A stretch of 64,000 nucleotides of DNA from Aphis gossypii (Eukaryota; Arthropoda; Insecta; Hemiptera; Aphididae): assembly GCF_020184175.1 (NCBI RefSeq), contig NC_065530.1:71525260-71589259 (forward strand). The letters run 5' to 3'. Positions 1-11,619 of this stretch are shown here, piece by piece (the stretch's first letter is position 1; the number at the start of each line of letters is the position of its first letter). The notes under the pieces were generated by a model, which searched no databases, was not told where the DNA came from, and saw only the letters and a program-made list of their open reading frames with translations. The position numbers and the translations under genes are program-made.

Positions 1-2100
1 AATTAAATGGTTATATTATTGCGCTATATTATAACTTATGACGTGTATCTCATAGAACAAAGCTAATAGAGTTAACACGGCAAAGTGTAAAGGTTAATTG
101 TTCGGAAAAACTGAATGTAGTGAGCTATACCGTGGGTGATATACCAGAAACAGACGGGTATTATGTTATCATTTTTTTATGAGTGATTCAATAGTTATGC
201 CATAATATATTATCTTTTAATCATGAATGTATTCAAATTACGCGTTTTTTGCAATTTAAGTATTATTCTGTGGTGATACAAAATTCTTTTTTTTAATTAC
301 ATTTACTTTTTTTCATTATAAATTGTTAACCGGATGACATTTTTTTATATTGAACCATCTTAATCGAAATTCAAACGATTTGTTTCTGAGTTATTAAACT
401 TTATAATATAATAATCTTAGTTCTAAATAACGGTAGTCTATTATTTACGTATTATACGTGTAATGATTAAAAATTATATTAATATTATAATAATTTTCAA
501 ATAATCATAGCCCCCATATTTTTATATTTTTAATATATTATTATGGACTATTATCCTTTGTAGTACTAAAATACAACTACTTGAAAGATAATTTAAATCT
601 AATTTCTGTCGATATTATAAACATTTAAAAAAAAGGAAAATTCATATTTTAAAAATGAAGTTTATATTAGGACACTTTTTAAATTAATAACTTTTTAATA
701 CAAAATTAGTATCAAGGTATATAAAGTACATCAGTATAAAAGCCCCTTAATATAGTCAGTAATCTTACTTAGAAAGTTTGAAAAACTAAAATTCAAATAA
801 ATGTATTATAAAAAAATGGTGGTAAACATCTTTAACCTTTCAGTGTATTGTACATACTGATCAATTTATAGACGTTATACGTTATATATTTCTAAGCTTG
901 ATTTCGTTCAATAAATGTTTTCTACTGTCTTCTACATACACGTCATAATAAAAACACTATTAGATAGGTACTCTATAATATGACTATATGGTTATTAATC
1001 AATTAAAAAAGCTAAGGAATTTTCATTCGATTAATCTATGTTAATAAATTACATAAACTCTTATAAACGGTCCTTAAATTAATTAATTGTAGTGTCTATA
1101 ATATGAAAACAATTAAAAATAATATGTTCGACAAATGTAACACGACTTGATTATTTTATTATTTTCACCATAGATTAGTGTGACGCTACGTAATAATTTG
1201 TGGCGCAATTAACGTATTCAAATAAAACGACTGAAAGTAATCGTGAAAAAATACTTCATATTACGGACAATTAATTCATTAGAACAACAAGTAGATTTTA
1301 TAGATATTTGTATTCATTAACTATAGTCATATGCCCACCAATATCGGTTTGTTCGTGGTAAAATTCCGTACATCATTATTCATTATATTATGATAGTTGT
1401 AGCTGACAATGGATAAAACATAACATTATAACACCGCCCGTAACAATATAGTATATTAACCGACCGCTCCTCCTACATCATTGTCGGGGCACAGATATAT
1501 AAATAAGCTACGCATGATCGTTGGACGGTCATCGATGCGTTATGTATTAAAAGGTTTATTATTGAGCCAGTTGCTCCGTACGACTATTTATATATCTACA
1601 CACAACACTTATATATTATCTAATCATAGATTAGTACTCTACGTTATTGATAAAAATAAAAAATGCCGTTATTGTCCGTGGTTATATTATAATGTATTAG
1701 TTTACGCCTGAGCCATAGCTGCTATACTATAAACTAATGAATTATAATATTACGATCGTATATTCTGGAACTACTTTTTTGATACAAATCTAATAATTTG
1801 TCTGTGAAAATTATTTAATCGTGTCTATTTTTAACAGTTTATTTATTTTATTTTAAATATAATTTTGAATTCAAATGTTTAAACTCAAATACAAGATTCA
1901 CTCCTAGTTCATTTAGTTTTAAATTTACTATAATATGTTATATCGCTTACACAAAACGTGTATACATGTTTTACACAGTAAAAATGTAAATATATAGCTA
2001 TATAGCTATAATATCATATTACCAGTAATTTAGTATTATATTTATATTGTAGTATAATTTTCTAACTGATTTATTAATAAAAATTATCTCTTTAATAATT
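1..2100. other. AT-rich sequence, no supported gene
   Basis: This stretch is dominated by A/T runs and shows no coding run I would defend. A short open segment lies at about 56-157 on the plus strand, after a possible acceptor (TCTCATAG) and before a weak GTATTA donor. Runs of that length are expected by chance here. Around 1440-1530 the base composition is less AT-rich and a TATAAATA word occurs near 1497, but no transcription start can be argued from it. Confidence 0.5.
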
Positions 2101-2110
2101 ATACTGGTAT

Positions 2111-2277
2111 TTAGTAACAATTGAACGATGAATAAGGAAACGATGAGGAAATCATTCGAATTAATCCGGCAAGCAACAGGTTGTTCCTAAGGTAAATCCA
2201 TTGCGCGCTGTCAATAATCCGATCCTTGATCCTTCGCCCCTTCACACACGTAAACACTAAGTTCTCAATTTGTAATA
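2111..2277 (-). CDS. Candidate terminal coding exon, unknown small protein
   Basis: On the minus strand a good acceptor (pyrimidines then CTGCCAG) ends at 2278 and is followed by 54 open codons and a TAA at 2111-2113. The reading is mixed in composition (it includes KGRRIKDRIIDSAQWIYL) rather than the I/K/N/Y-only content of random AT-rich DNA. An AATAAA lies roughly 35-45 nt past the stop. It follows the 31-nt candidate exon at 2415-2445 across an intron of 137 nt, and the phases agree (phase 1). An unspliced ATG-initiated reading from 2317 in the same frame is also open. I do not recognise the product. Chance is a serious alternative, because a second frame is also open over part of the segment. 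Confidence 0.25.
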
Positions 2278-2414
2278 CTGGCAGAAATTTAAACATAACT
2301 ATAAGCATTTTTGACATAAGTTTTATTTATAAAAAGAAAATAATAATCTAATTAATAGTTATTACTACAACAAGTACTCGTATAATAGCATGAATAAAAA
2401 AAAAATGTACTTAC

Positions 2415-2445
2415 AATGGGGAAAAAACTTTATGTAGTGTTTTCG
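2415..2445 (-). CDS. Candidate 31-nt mini-exon
   Basis: On the minus strand a strong acceptor (CGCGTTTTTTTTAG) directly precedes this segment and a strong donor (GTAAGTA) follows it. It reads RKHYIKFFPH in phase 0 and leaves one base that joins the exon at 2111-2277 in frame. In phase 2 it instead hits a stop after four codons, which would make it terminal. The flanking splice signals are the evidence. The coding content is too short to judge. Confidence 0.22.
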
Positions 2446-5200
2446 CTAAAAAAAACGCGTTGTAAAACACATGCAATGGTAAAAATAATATACAAAATAA
2501 CAGCGTAGCAGCCCAATATAATTATTATAATAAGTTCCTACAACCGAAGCTTATAAAAATAACTACGTTAAATTTTCTTATGATATGATAATTTCGTAAT
2601 ATTTCAAAATAGCAGTAAGGCTAATCTATTCTTCACTACGTGATATTATATGACTTGATATTTTGTGCAGAGTTGATTTTGATAACACTTCTCTGCTGTA
2701 TTATCTTTAGTATATCGTACTGGTATTCATCAAAATTTTCAAAAGAACTGTCCACTAAATAAAAGGGTTCTCATTTAAAAGTACAAGTTTTTTACATCTT
2801 TAGATAATTCTTAAATAGTTCAGAAAAATTCTAAATTCCTAACCTTTGAGCTTAACAGTTCATAAAATAATAATATGAATAAATTCATTATTAAAAGGAA
2901 AATAGGTCGTTCATGCTTAGTGAATCATTCTGTATATAGTTTTAGAGAACGCCATTTTATAATTAGCTTATTTACCATTAGAAGTAGCACATAAACAACT
3001 TTATTACCTGTTTTCAAAAAAATATTACTTTTATTTTTCAGTTTTGTTTTGTTAACGTGAAAAAATATAATAATAATAATAACATATTCAGCTAATCTAA
3101 GATTGGTAAATGGAACTAAAAATGGGAAGGAAAAAGTATTTTATTATTTTAATAACAATATAGCTTTCGATTAAACGAAATATTATACGTATAATCTCAC
3201 CTAAACGATGCATTAAACATATTTATAAGTGTCTTTAGACACCGGCTATGTCTTCACTGGTTAAAAGAGGACATAAACATTACATATTTTGCTCAAATTA
3301 TATACATACATTTGTCCATATGACATGTTATTTTGGGTTATTAATACGAATTTTATTACCGTTCACACTTCGTAGCGATACTTCTCCACAGTCCACGCGA
3401 ATTGTGATAATCTTGTTAAATTGTTTGTACGTTAAATCATCTGATATTCAGTACGTATAACGAGTATTAATTGAATTGGAGATAAACAATTCAAGCTTGC
3501 CACAACACTTACATGGAATACAACTGTTTGGGTAGATAACACGAACCTTTTTTTTTATTAGTTCACTTTGAGTGTCCAATAAATGCCATTGAAATGTAAT
3601 AGTGGTCAATCCACAGAATATATATAAGTATTGTGTTTTATTTCTTAAAACTGCGAAATAGCCCTATAAATCTCCGAACCTGTTGTGGATGACCATGAAA
3701 ATAATTAAAAATAAAAACACCTGAGTTCTCTCGACAGTTTATATTTTATAGAACATAAATTCATTATAATACTATCACTTAACAGTCAAAAGTCATTAGT
3801 CAGTTATTTTGATAATTGTATAGTGTTTTTTAAATTAATTGTTATTAAAATTCGTAAAATAAAACTTTATTGAAAAAAATTGTATCATATTTTTATGGTA
3901 TAATTAAAAAAAAAATCGAACAATTATAAAATAATAACAATAAAAAAATATATACATTTTATTAATATTATATTGTGTAACAACAATAGTGAACTCAAAA
4001 TATTTAAAATTTATTTTCAAAACACACAATTACTGATATATTAATATATTTTGAATATGAATTAGAAGTGATTAAAATTCGAAATTAATAATTGCTATAC
4101 CTAAATTATAACAATCGTCGAAGAAGTGAAATTTCCAATTGTGTAAAGTCACGTTTTGTTTTTGACGATGTTTACACCTGTTGCGTCGGCTTGTTTGTCT
4201 ATTTATAACCACTAATTTAACAATGTGTTTATTTTGATTGAAACGGTTGAAACCTATTAAGCTACACTTTTGAAAATTACTTGTCTCAATATTAACTAAA
4301 AAGTTATTTTGAATTGTTATCAATACTATTTTAGTGATAAGCCATCAAAATAAAAACAAACAATTTCACAGTAATTATGTAATTATTATAATTATATAAT
4401 CAAAAAAAATATTATACCATCAAAATTACTTTAACAATAATATTATTCTTAACAATTTAATAATATAGAATATAGACATTATAGAGAAATATATATATAT
4501 TTTTTTTTATTATGGAATATATTTAACAAACCCTATAACTATTTATATTTTATTTTAAAATCGTATAAATATAAAAATATATATCATCAAAATATTATTT
4601 CAAAAACATTATTAAGAAAAAATTGGAAATTTCTTGCGATTTCAATGTAGGTATATTTAATTATAATATTATATATATGACTAAAATTGTATTTTATTCA
4701 TCAATTAAAAATAAGTATAATAACGATAATAAATATTAAAAACATAATTTGAAAAATAAGTTTTGATTGGTATTTTTAAATATATTATTTTTATTGTTAC
4801 GCTACCTTATAGAAAAAAGTATTCCACATAGTATTTACTTTATAAATATTTGAGTTTTGTTTTTGTTTTATACTTATATAATCCATAAAAAAAATAAAAA
4901 CGCTAATACAGCCAATCAAAAATTTGTGATTTTGTTTTTGTTTCCTGCATATTAGTTAGTGATTTTGACTTATTCCATTTAACCTATATTAATTTAATAT
5001 CTTATCCTTTAAAAATTCTACAAAATATTGAATTTGTGAAGATTTAGATTTTTAATAAACAGTCTTACATAATACATGAACAAATTTAAGGAGTTAACTG
5101 CCGAGTCAATGCCGTCGTAGTTAATGCTCGGAGTACTACTCGAAGTTTATTTTGATTTGGATTACTGTAATTGGATGTTTAAAAAAACACTATAGAGAAT
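2446..5200. other. AT-rich non-genic sequence
   Basis: I see no supported gene. A good acceptor-like sequence (TTTTGTGCAG) occurs near 2670 on the plus strand, followed by about 29 open codons and a stop. An 83-codon open run on the minus strand at about 4072-4323 has no splice or start context. From 4400 to 5000 the sequence is almost pure A/T with short TATA tracts. Confidence 0.5.
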
Positions 5201-5237
5201 TTTTCACTGTGTTTTTATTGAGCTTCGTGACATAAAC

Positions 5238-5465
5238 ATGAACAAGAGAAAAATAAGTCTATCAGGATTAGGTCCACGTCGAAATAAATCAGGTGCAGCT
5301 TTTGTAAAACTAAACGAAGCGGATGACAGACGTACTACACAGCTACAGAGAATGGTGGAGGGAAAATGCAGGAAAAAATCAATTTTAAGCTTCAACTGTA
5401 GTGTCTCGTTTTTTTCTTTCCACCCGTCCTGTGATTTGTGTGTCGACTTTCGAATAGCCCAATAA
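5238..5465 (+). CDS. Candidate small protein ORF, 75 aa, basic N-terminal half
   Basis: An ATG in good context (A at -3) opens 75 codons ending in TAA. The first 45 or so residues are rich in K, R, D, E and G (it begins MNKRKISLSGLGPRRNK), unlike random AT-rich DNA. The second half is richer in S, F and C. The opposite strand is also open and carries a strong acceptor-like tract ending at about 5345, so the coding strand is not settled. I favour plus because its composition is hydrophilic and the minus reading is L/F/S-rich, as an antisense reading usually is. There is no recognisable domain. It could be a first exon or a decayed transposon ORF. Confidence 0.3.
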   Translation: MNKRKISLSGLGPRRNKSGAAFVKLNEADDRRTTQLQRMVEGKCRKKSILSFNCSVSFFSFHPSCDLCVDFRIAQ

Positions 5466-5759
5466 TAATTACGGCACGTAAAAAGCAATTACCAACCGAA
5501 GGGTATGAACAAAATTGTTAATACCGACCCGTGACATATTCTTTCATATTTTTGTGTCGAAAATTATTACTACCGTTGTAAGTGGGAAAAACATTTATCA
5601 ATTCTAAGACGACTGTACATACGAATTAAACTTCCGGTCGGGGAGATGTTATTTATGCTCTCTTCAAGATTAATGGAATGTCTGCACTATATTATTACAT
5701 AACATACACAAACAGACGTTCATAATATACATATATTATATCCATACACACACAAAGAT

Positions 5760-5860
5760 TGTAGAGAAAACTTGAATCGGTTGCTAGGTCGGCGGGTGTA
5801 GAACACGCCGCCACTATTATATTATTAAAGGTGTATCGCCTCACCTTTCTACCCTTTAAA
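5760..5860. repeat. Two adjacent short inverted repeats
   Basis: A GC-rich patch holds an imperfect inverted repeat (GGCGGGTGT facing ACACGCCGCC, about 5791-5812). It is followed by a perfect 7-bp one: AAAGGTG at 5827-5833 and CACCTTT at 5842-5848. Their role is unknown. The small CpG patch could be regulatory. Confidence 0.4.
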
Positions 5861-6020
5861 AAAATATTCAATTTCCACTATGTATAAATCACAGAAAAAT
5901 AAAAATGTATAATATATTTAATTTTAGTAGATAACTATATGGTAGCATATATTTTTCGGTACCGATTTTTATAAGAAACTAAAAAATAAAAAAAACGTAA
6001 GGAAGTGAAGTCTTTGTGTA

Positions 6021-6221
6021 TTATGTTTTTTTTAACCAAATACGGTCGCCCATTAATATCTTTAACTTTGCTATGTATACTGTACGTGGTAACATCAATC
6101 GTGTGCTTGTAGGAGGAATGGTTTTAAAATCCCATTTGACTCGGGTACAATATCGAAGGCAATCAATTGCTCTACGATTTTGAATCATTTCTGGAGAATA
6201 GTCTTGAAGTTTCACTGACAT
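6021..6221 (-). CDS. Candidate ORF, 66 aa, possibly a decayed mobile-element gene
   Basis: The minus strand reads 66 codons from an ATG at 6219-6221 to TAA, and the frame stays open about 8 codons further upstream. Composition is balanced, with many R, D, E, P and W residues (including LQDYSPEMIQNRRAID and LKILMGDRIWLKK). The layout faintly recalls the C-terminal part of LINE ORF1-type proteins, but that is an impression and not a match. No promoter or splice context is visible. I cannot name the product. It may be a fossil of a transposon ORF, and chance remains possible. Confidence 0.27.
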   Translation of the reverse strand: MSVKLQDYSPEMIQNRRAIDCLRYCTRVKWDFKTIPPTSTRLMLPRTVYIAKLKILMGDRIWLKKT

Positions 6222-6239
6222 CCGTAAATAAGATCGCAA

Positions 6240-6480
6240 AAAAAGCTATCAGCGACTTCTTTTTGTCTCCTCTAGAACTCCTACCCTCAACAGTCAAATC
6301 CTACTCGAAACCCCGTCCGAACTCCGGTGTGTAAAGCGAAAATCGTGTCTGCTATATAGAGTGTGTGCGAGAAGTTGTGATGGAAGGGTAGCACATTTAC
6401 TATAATATAGTTCATTTATTTTACAGTAGACATTTGTTGTTGGGTAACGTATATGAATCAACTCATTTTTAAGCATCATG
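6240..6480. other. Moderately GC-rich patch upstream of the 6.0-6.2 kb minus-strand ORF
   Basis: On the minus strand this patch contains a CTATATAG box near 6353-6360, which could be a TATA element for the ORF at 6021-6221, with the start codon about 130 bases further on. Sixty open codons on the same strand (6294-6479) show no coding character. Promoter function is only suggested by the box and its position. Confidence 0.2.
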
Positions 6481-7547
6481 AAAACTTTTTTTTTCTAGAG
6501 GACAAATCAAATTTCCGTTAATTTTAAAAGGAAATCATAAAATTATTATTTCCATCGTCTAGAAATAACCCACAATTATATTATTATATAATACCGTAAT
6601 ACTACAAATTTTGTGATATTTGCGTAGACAGCAAAAACTATAATAGAATATAAAATTTCAGATATATATTATTTTATCAGTAAATAATTTTCAATAGTAA
6701 AGAAATAAACACAGTTTACGTAGTTTAATCTATATCTTTATGGTTTATAAATTGAAAAGAAAAATTCACTTGAAAATAATTAAAATTAGATAACTTTTCA
6801 CATTTCTCTGTAATTGTCAAACAAATTGAATACATTGAAATAGGTATATAAAAAAAAAATACTAAAGAACAGAGAACATATATTTTTAAAAATAAACCCT
6901 TACCATTACTTAGTAAAATGCTCTTTTAGATTTTTTACTTCCTAATATAATGTTGACATTTTTCGTCAATAAAATGTATAAAAGTATTTAATAGTAAAGG
7001 TAACCTTATATCAACACGTATTATGTGATTTCAATAATATAATCATACATTTATTTGAAACTTATAACAATTTAATTACAAATAAACTCTACAAACTTTT
7101 AAGCGCATAATATATTTACAATGTCAATATAAATTAGTTATTTTTAAATGACTATACATTTGAGCTAACTGAGAATTTACTTAAAATCGGGAGAATCGAC
7201 ACAGTTTATCGAGAAAAAAAACAGAATAAGCTTTTTTTATATATTTGAATTTTAGTGTATGTTTATGTGTGAGTGTGTATTTTTGAAGGTCTCTCACATA
7301 TTTCTAATTAAATACAATATAGGTACCTTGTTTAATGGTCTAAAGACTAAAATTAAAACTAAACACCCATGTGAATTGTGTTTGTTGTGCTTAGAACTTT
7401 CTCGGGTTGTTAGAAATATGATACTATTGAATTTTATGTGAAAATATAAATCGATAAAATATTGGTTTCGCCGTTGAAATTTAGAAGGTACTGGTACAAA
7501 GGAAAAACGTTAAGATCTTAAATTCTTGGTGTTCTGGTAAATCATAG

Positions 7548-7594
7548 ACAGGGTTGAATTCAATGATGCGTTTACTCGAAGTATTGTTACGGGG
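7548..7594 (+). CDS. Candidate 47-nt mini-exon
   Basis: An acceptor (GTTCTGGTAAATCATAG) precedes this segment and a perfect donor (GGGG then GTAAGT) follows. Two frames are open: TGLNSMMRLLEVLLR (phase 0 to 2) and RVEFNDAFTRSIVTG (phase 1 to 0). The splice sites are the main support, and no product can be named. Confidence 0.2.
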
Positions 7595-8169
7595 GTAAGT
7601 AATAGTTTTTTTTTACGAGGTCGTTAAACGAAAAATCATTGGCAAGTAAATTGGGTGTATGAAACTCGATACCAAAAGTAATTTAGCCGTAACTACTACT
7701 ATAAGGTAGGTGAGTTTTAACTTTTTTAACAATATAGAAGGTACCTAATGTGCAAAATACGAGCATAACAATATTAATACACTCATACGAATAGTAAATA
7801 TTTTATTGTAAGTAATATAATGTTTAGTATACTGATACATTATTTGTATAAACTTGTAATAACTGTTAATTATTGTGTTTGTATATATTAAACGCGTGTA
7901 CCGTAAAATATGTATTATTTTTATATGACACTGTGAATCTAATAGTTATTATAGTCTAGTAAACAATCACAAAATAATTTAAGTTAAATGCTCGTGATAT
8001 CACAAAACGAGAAAATATAAATACGAAAACATTTTATGGCTTTGTATTTATTTCCGTTGAAACTTTTCATTCGTCTCTTTCTAGTTTCTTTTCTGTCTAT
8101 TTAGAATCTATGACTGTCTGCGCAGAAAGTGATATCAGTCATTAAGGAGTTTATTTCTTTTCTTGGTGG

Positions 8170-8330
8170 GTCCCATTCGTCCACAATCCAAAACACAAGT
8201 CTGCACCGAACGGTAAACACGCAAATGCAGACGTTTTGATTAAACGCACACACAATAGAAAATACACACTTCGCTAGCGCACTATACCGACGCCATCAAA
8301 GCCGCCGAGGGGGGGAAATAAATAAACAGG
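8170..8330. promoter_or_regulatory. Small CpG-containing patch
   Basis: About 150 bases of clearly less AT-rich sequence with several CpGs (around GCTAGCGC and CGACGCC) lie inside long AT-rich flanks. This is typical of an insect regulatory element or minor promoter. No start codon with a good donor is seen, so the direction is unknown. Confidence 0.25.
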
Positions 8331-8494
8331 AAACATACACTTGAGAATTATATTCTTGAATGCGGGTTAGGGTTTCGCCGAGTCTTTTGGATTTTAATAA
8401 ACTATGAATTATAATAACTATTATATTTTTGTAATCATTGTTATTCGGCGACCGGGTAAAGCACAATAAAAATATGATTCTATTTATTTATTTT

Positions 8495-8514
8495 CTACCG
8501 ATTTCGATCGGTAG
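8495..8514. repeat. Perfect 8-bp inverted repeat with a TTCG loop
   Basis: CTACCGAT (8495-8502) and ATCGGTAG (8507-8514) are exact reverse complements separated by TTCG. If transcribed from the plus strand, this would form a very stable UUCG-capped hairpin. No neighbouring gene explains it. Confidence 0.75.
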
Positions 8515-8690
8515 ATCGATGCGATAATGCGAAAACATATTGTGTTTTTCACACAAAACAAATCGCCCGACTATTATACAAATTCTTTTCAAAGTGATAT
8601 TTTATGGGAAGCAATTGAATGACCTTAAGTGTATGTACCTACGCATAATAAAGAGGACTTTTAAATTGTTTATTCCTATAACACACTCAC

Positions 8691-8730
8691 TGGTTGAATT
8701 TTAGTAGTCGCTTTAATGTACGGTTTAAGG
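8691..8730 (-). CDS. Candidate 40-nt mini-exon
   Basis: On the minus strand an acceptor (CGTGTCTACTCTATAG) and a strong donor (GTGAGTGTG) bound this segment. Two frames are open: LKPYIKATTKIQP (phase 2 to 0) and LNRTLKRLLKFN (phase 1 to 2). The first joins the 2.4 kb exon in phase 0. The second accepts the phase-1 end of the 11.6 kb exon. Both chains are hypotheses. The acceptor region also contains a CACGTG word. Confidence 0.18.
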
Positions 8731-9523
8731 CTATAGAGTAGACACGTGTTGCAGCTGCATTATTGCGTGAGCCGAGAAACTGTTGTTGATTGATGCAATG
8801 GATTAATAAATTATAATACAATCAAATATGACGTATGAATTTCAATTTAAGAAATTTTTTCCTTGCATTCTTTTTTTTCGTACTTGTATGATATAATTTT
8901 ACAATGCCATTAATTTATGAAACTAAAAAACCTAAATACCAATACACGAAGGGATTCATACAAAAACTCCTTTAACTACGATACAACTAATATTTTGCAA
9001 ATAACTTATTTAATATTTTAAATAGTTTATCGTGAGCTTATAATATCGATTGTCACTTTATGTTAATGACAACAATTTATCGAGAAAAATTTAAAACTTT
9101 GATATATTATTTATTTTTATTGTATGCATGCTATCCAAACAATTTACTGCGATTAAGTTTTGTATGAAACACACTTACATACTGCAGCCGATCACTTTAG
9201 GAATTTACTCATCGTAATTGATGTGATGTGTCGTATATATATATGTATAAATAATGGTAGTGTTGTTGGTCAACAGGTCATTAAAGGTGGACGGATAGGG
9301 TCAACGGAAAAAACACGCGTAGTATGCAATGTCCTTTCTTCCTTTCTCCAAGGAATTCGTTGTAGATGGATAAATTATATGGATATCGGTTATATTATGC
9401 ATTACGTATATATATAATAATTGTACCATATTATACAATGTATAATATATTACGTATATAATATGTATATATATATATGTACAATAGCGGGACTGAAACC
9501 CTTCTTGTCGCGCGCTCACTCAC

Positions 9524-9550
9524 TTCCGGTACAGCAATTAATAACGACAT
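9524..9550 (-). CDS. Candidate first coding exon (9 codons)
   Basis: On the minus strand an ATG with G at -3 starts MSLLIAVPE and runs straight into a strong donor (GTGAGTGAG) in phase 0. It sits at the downstream edge of the 9.5-10.2 kb CpG region, where a first exon would be expected. The phase would fit the 31-nt exon at 2415-2445. Short ATG-plus-donor combinations do occur by chance. Confidence 0.2.
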
Positions 9551-9907
9551 TACTGGTCCAAGTAATAATAATAATTAATAACGCGAAAGGACGTTTAACG
9601 AGGTTTCCCCTAAAATCGCGTGTCGTAAACAGTTGAGGCATGTGCACACACAAAACGGTGGGCGGCGGGATGACCGTCTACGTCAGTGCGGTTTCCCACC
9701 CCAATATGTATATGTGCATGTGCACCGTCACCGGTCATGGCACCGATATATCACACAAACGCACACACACACCTACAATTTGCTGGGAGACTTAGCACCG
9801 TCGCTAAGGATAGGTACCGCTGCTCGTTATCTAAAACAATAATATTATACCGAGTATATAGGTGATAGGTATGAAACGTGTGCGTGGTATACGCTGTTAG
9901 GTATAAA

Positions 9908-9930
9908 GCAGGTTAGGTCAGGTAACCTGC
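9908..9930. promoter_or_regulatory. Inverted repeat containing an AGGTCA half-site
   Basis: GCAGGTTA (9908-9915) and TAACCTGC (9923-9930) are exact reverse complements. Between and overlapping them is AGGTCA (9915-9920), the nuclear-receptor half-site. Binding is an inference from the motif and its place in a CpG-rich patch. Confidence 0.35.
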
Positions 9931-10199
9931 GCCTCGCCTTGCCAAATGTTCAGGTCGTATGTTCGATGATATAAATTACGCGTATCGGACGTTACGTGAC
10001 CACCTCCGCCATAAGCGCGCCGGGAGAATATTATTATTATATTATTATATTATTATTATTTGCATCGGGATTGCCAAGCCGCAGCGTGCCGCGCGCGTTT
10101 TATTGCCAACGAGGCGTAAACGTTTTATTTTATGTGTACACGCCAAATCTAGACTGACGCAGAAAATATTTATACGAACTGATTTGGAATGATACATTT

Positions 10200-11615
10200 A
10201 CGCTAGAGTTGTACCTACAGTAATAACCGAGTTCAATAACTATAAGTCTATAAATCATAAAATGGCTCGATCAAAGTAATGGATTTCTAGCTTATTTTCG
10301 ACCACGAGTGTTTTCACGCTAACAAGCAATGTCTACAGCCTTACGTAATACGACTCAAATCGTTTTAACGAAAAATACACAATAAACTGATGTATATCGT
10401 TAGAATATAATGTGTATATTATGATTAAACGATAAAGGATTAAGCGTTAAATATTACACTCGTAGGCCATAACTAATTGATACTCATCAAGTATCCTCAA
10501 ACTTTACATGAGTAAACTATACCTATAATGTATTAAACTAACAACAGTAAGTGATATTATACTACATAATAACCTAAACATTTTATAATATTTATTAATA
10601 CAATCATTAAACACGAAATAATATCATTTATAATAATAATAAAATATAGAAACAATACGGAATATAACTGAATTCGATAAAGTAGTTATAACTAGTAACT
10701 AAACACAATACATAACTCGTATTGACGCAATTTACATTTTTAAACAGTCTGATATACTAAATTTTATTTTCCGTAAATTTTCTTGGAACAACATTTTAAA
10801 GCAACCCATTAAATAATTGTGATATAGAAATTAATTTTAACAGATTTTAATTAAATAAGTGTTTAAAAGCAAAATGTCATTATCTTTTTTTGATTTTGAA
10901 AAGGTAATACGCTTTTGGTGTTTGACATGCGATGTTATCAATGAAAATAGTTTCCAACTCAGTAAGCAATAATCGTTAATCTTTAACAATTTTAAGAAAA
11001 TATATATATACCAACGACAGATTCCTAATTATTTTTGATAAAGATACTGTCACATGTTTTTTCTTTTTAATTCACTTGACGACTGCACGTTATTCTTACA
11101 TAAATTCATTTTCAAGTAAATTTGAAAATTTTACTGGTACAATTTAATTTCCTATCGCAATAGTTTTATTATTTTTTAATTATTTAGTAAATAATGTCTA
11201 CGAATCTTGTATTTTCATTTAAATTATTTGGTTGTGTAACTTTTTTTATCATTAATTAATTACTTTTTAAGGGCCAATATATACATATAACTAAATTTGT
11301 TACTCAACTTCTACTTTTTCAAATTGTTACTCAAGTGATAGCTTATTATTATAATAGGATTTAAAACTTATCCTGGCGTTATCACCATAATCACTTAGTA
11401 CATACAAAACGAATACATATTATCGTATAATAGTGCATACATTAAAGAAACGTGTTTTTTTTTTTTTGAATGGGCATCAAATAAAAAATAATTAACATTT
11501 ATTTATCCATTGTAAATATCAAATGTATTTATTATATTTTCAGACTTACAGTATATATGCGATAACGTAATATTAATTGGAAACTTATCTTAATAAAATA
11601 AAAGTAAAAATAAAA
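10200..11615. other. AT-rich non-genic sequence
   Basis: No coding run, RNA gene or clear repeat is visible. The stretch holds short A/T runs and isolated splice-like words (for example AACAACA then GTAAGTG near 10546) with no accompanying open frame of coding character. Confidence 0.5.
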
Positions 11616-11619
11616 ATAC

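Larger units (their letters stand above)
9480..10190. promoter_or_regulatory. CpG-containing region, candidate minus-strand promoter
   Basis: CpG-dense patches occur near 9508-9530, 9580-9720 and 9975-10100, broken by (TA)n and ATT-rich tracts. At its left edge is a minus-strand ATG with a strong donor (9524-9550). The region also holds the inverted repeat at 9908-9930. I see no long coding frame of convincing composition. Transcription start sites cannot be fixed from sequence alone. Confidence 0.35.

Noticed and set aside
4072..4323. 83-codon minus-strand open run
   Set aside because: Composition is mostly N, I, F, K and Q, as expected from AT-rich DNA. No splice or start evidence.
9160..9417. 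85-codon plus-strand open run including GSVVGQQVIKGGRIGSTEK
   Set aside because: The middle is protein-like, but the run begins and ends in TA repeats, has no good ATG and no splice pair. Too uncertain to list as a gene.
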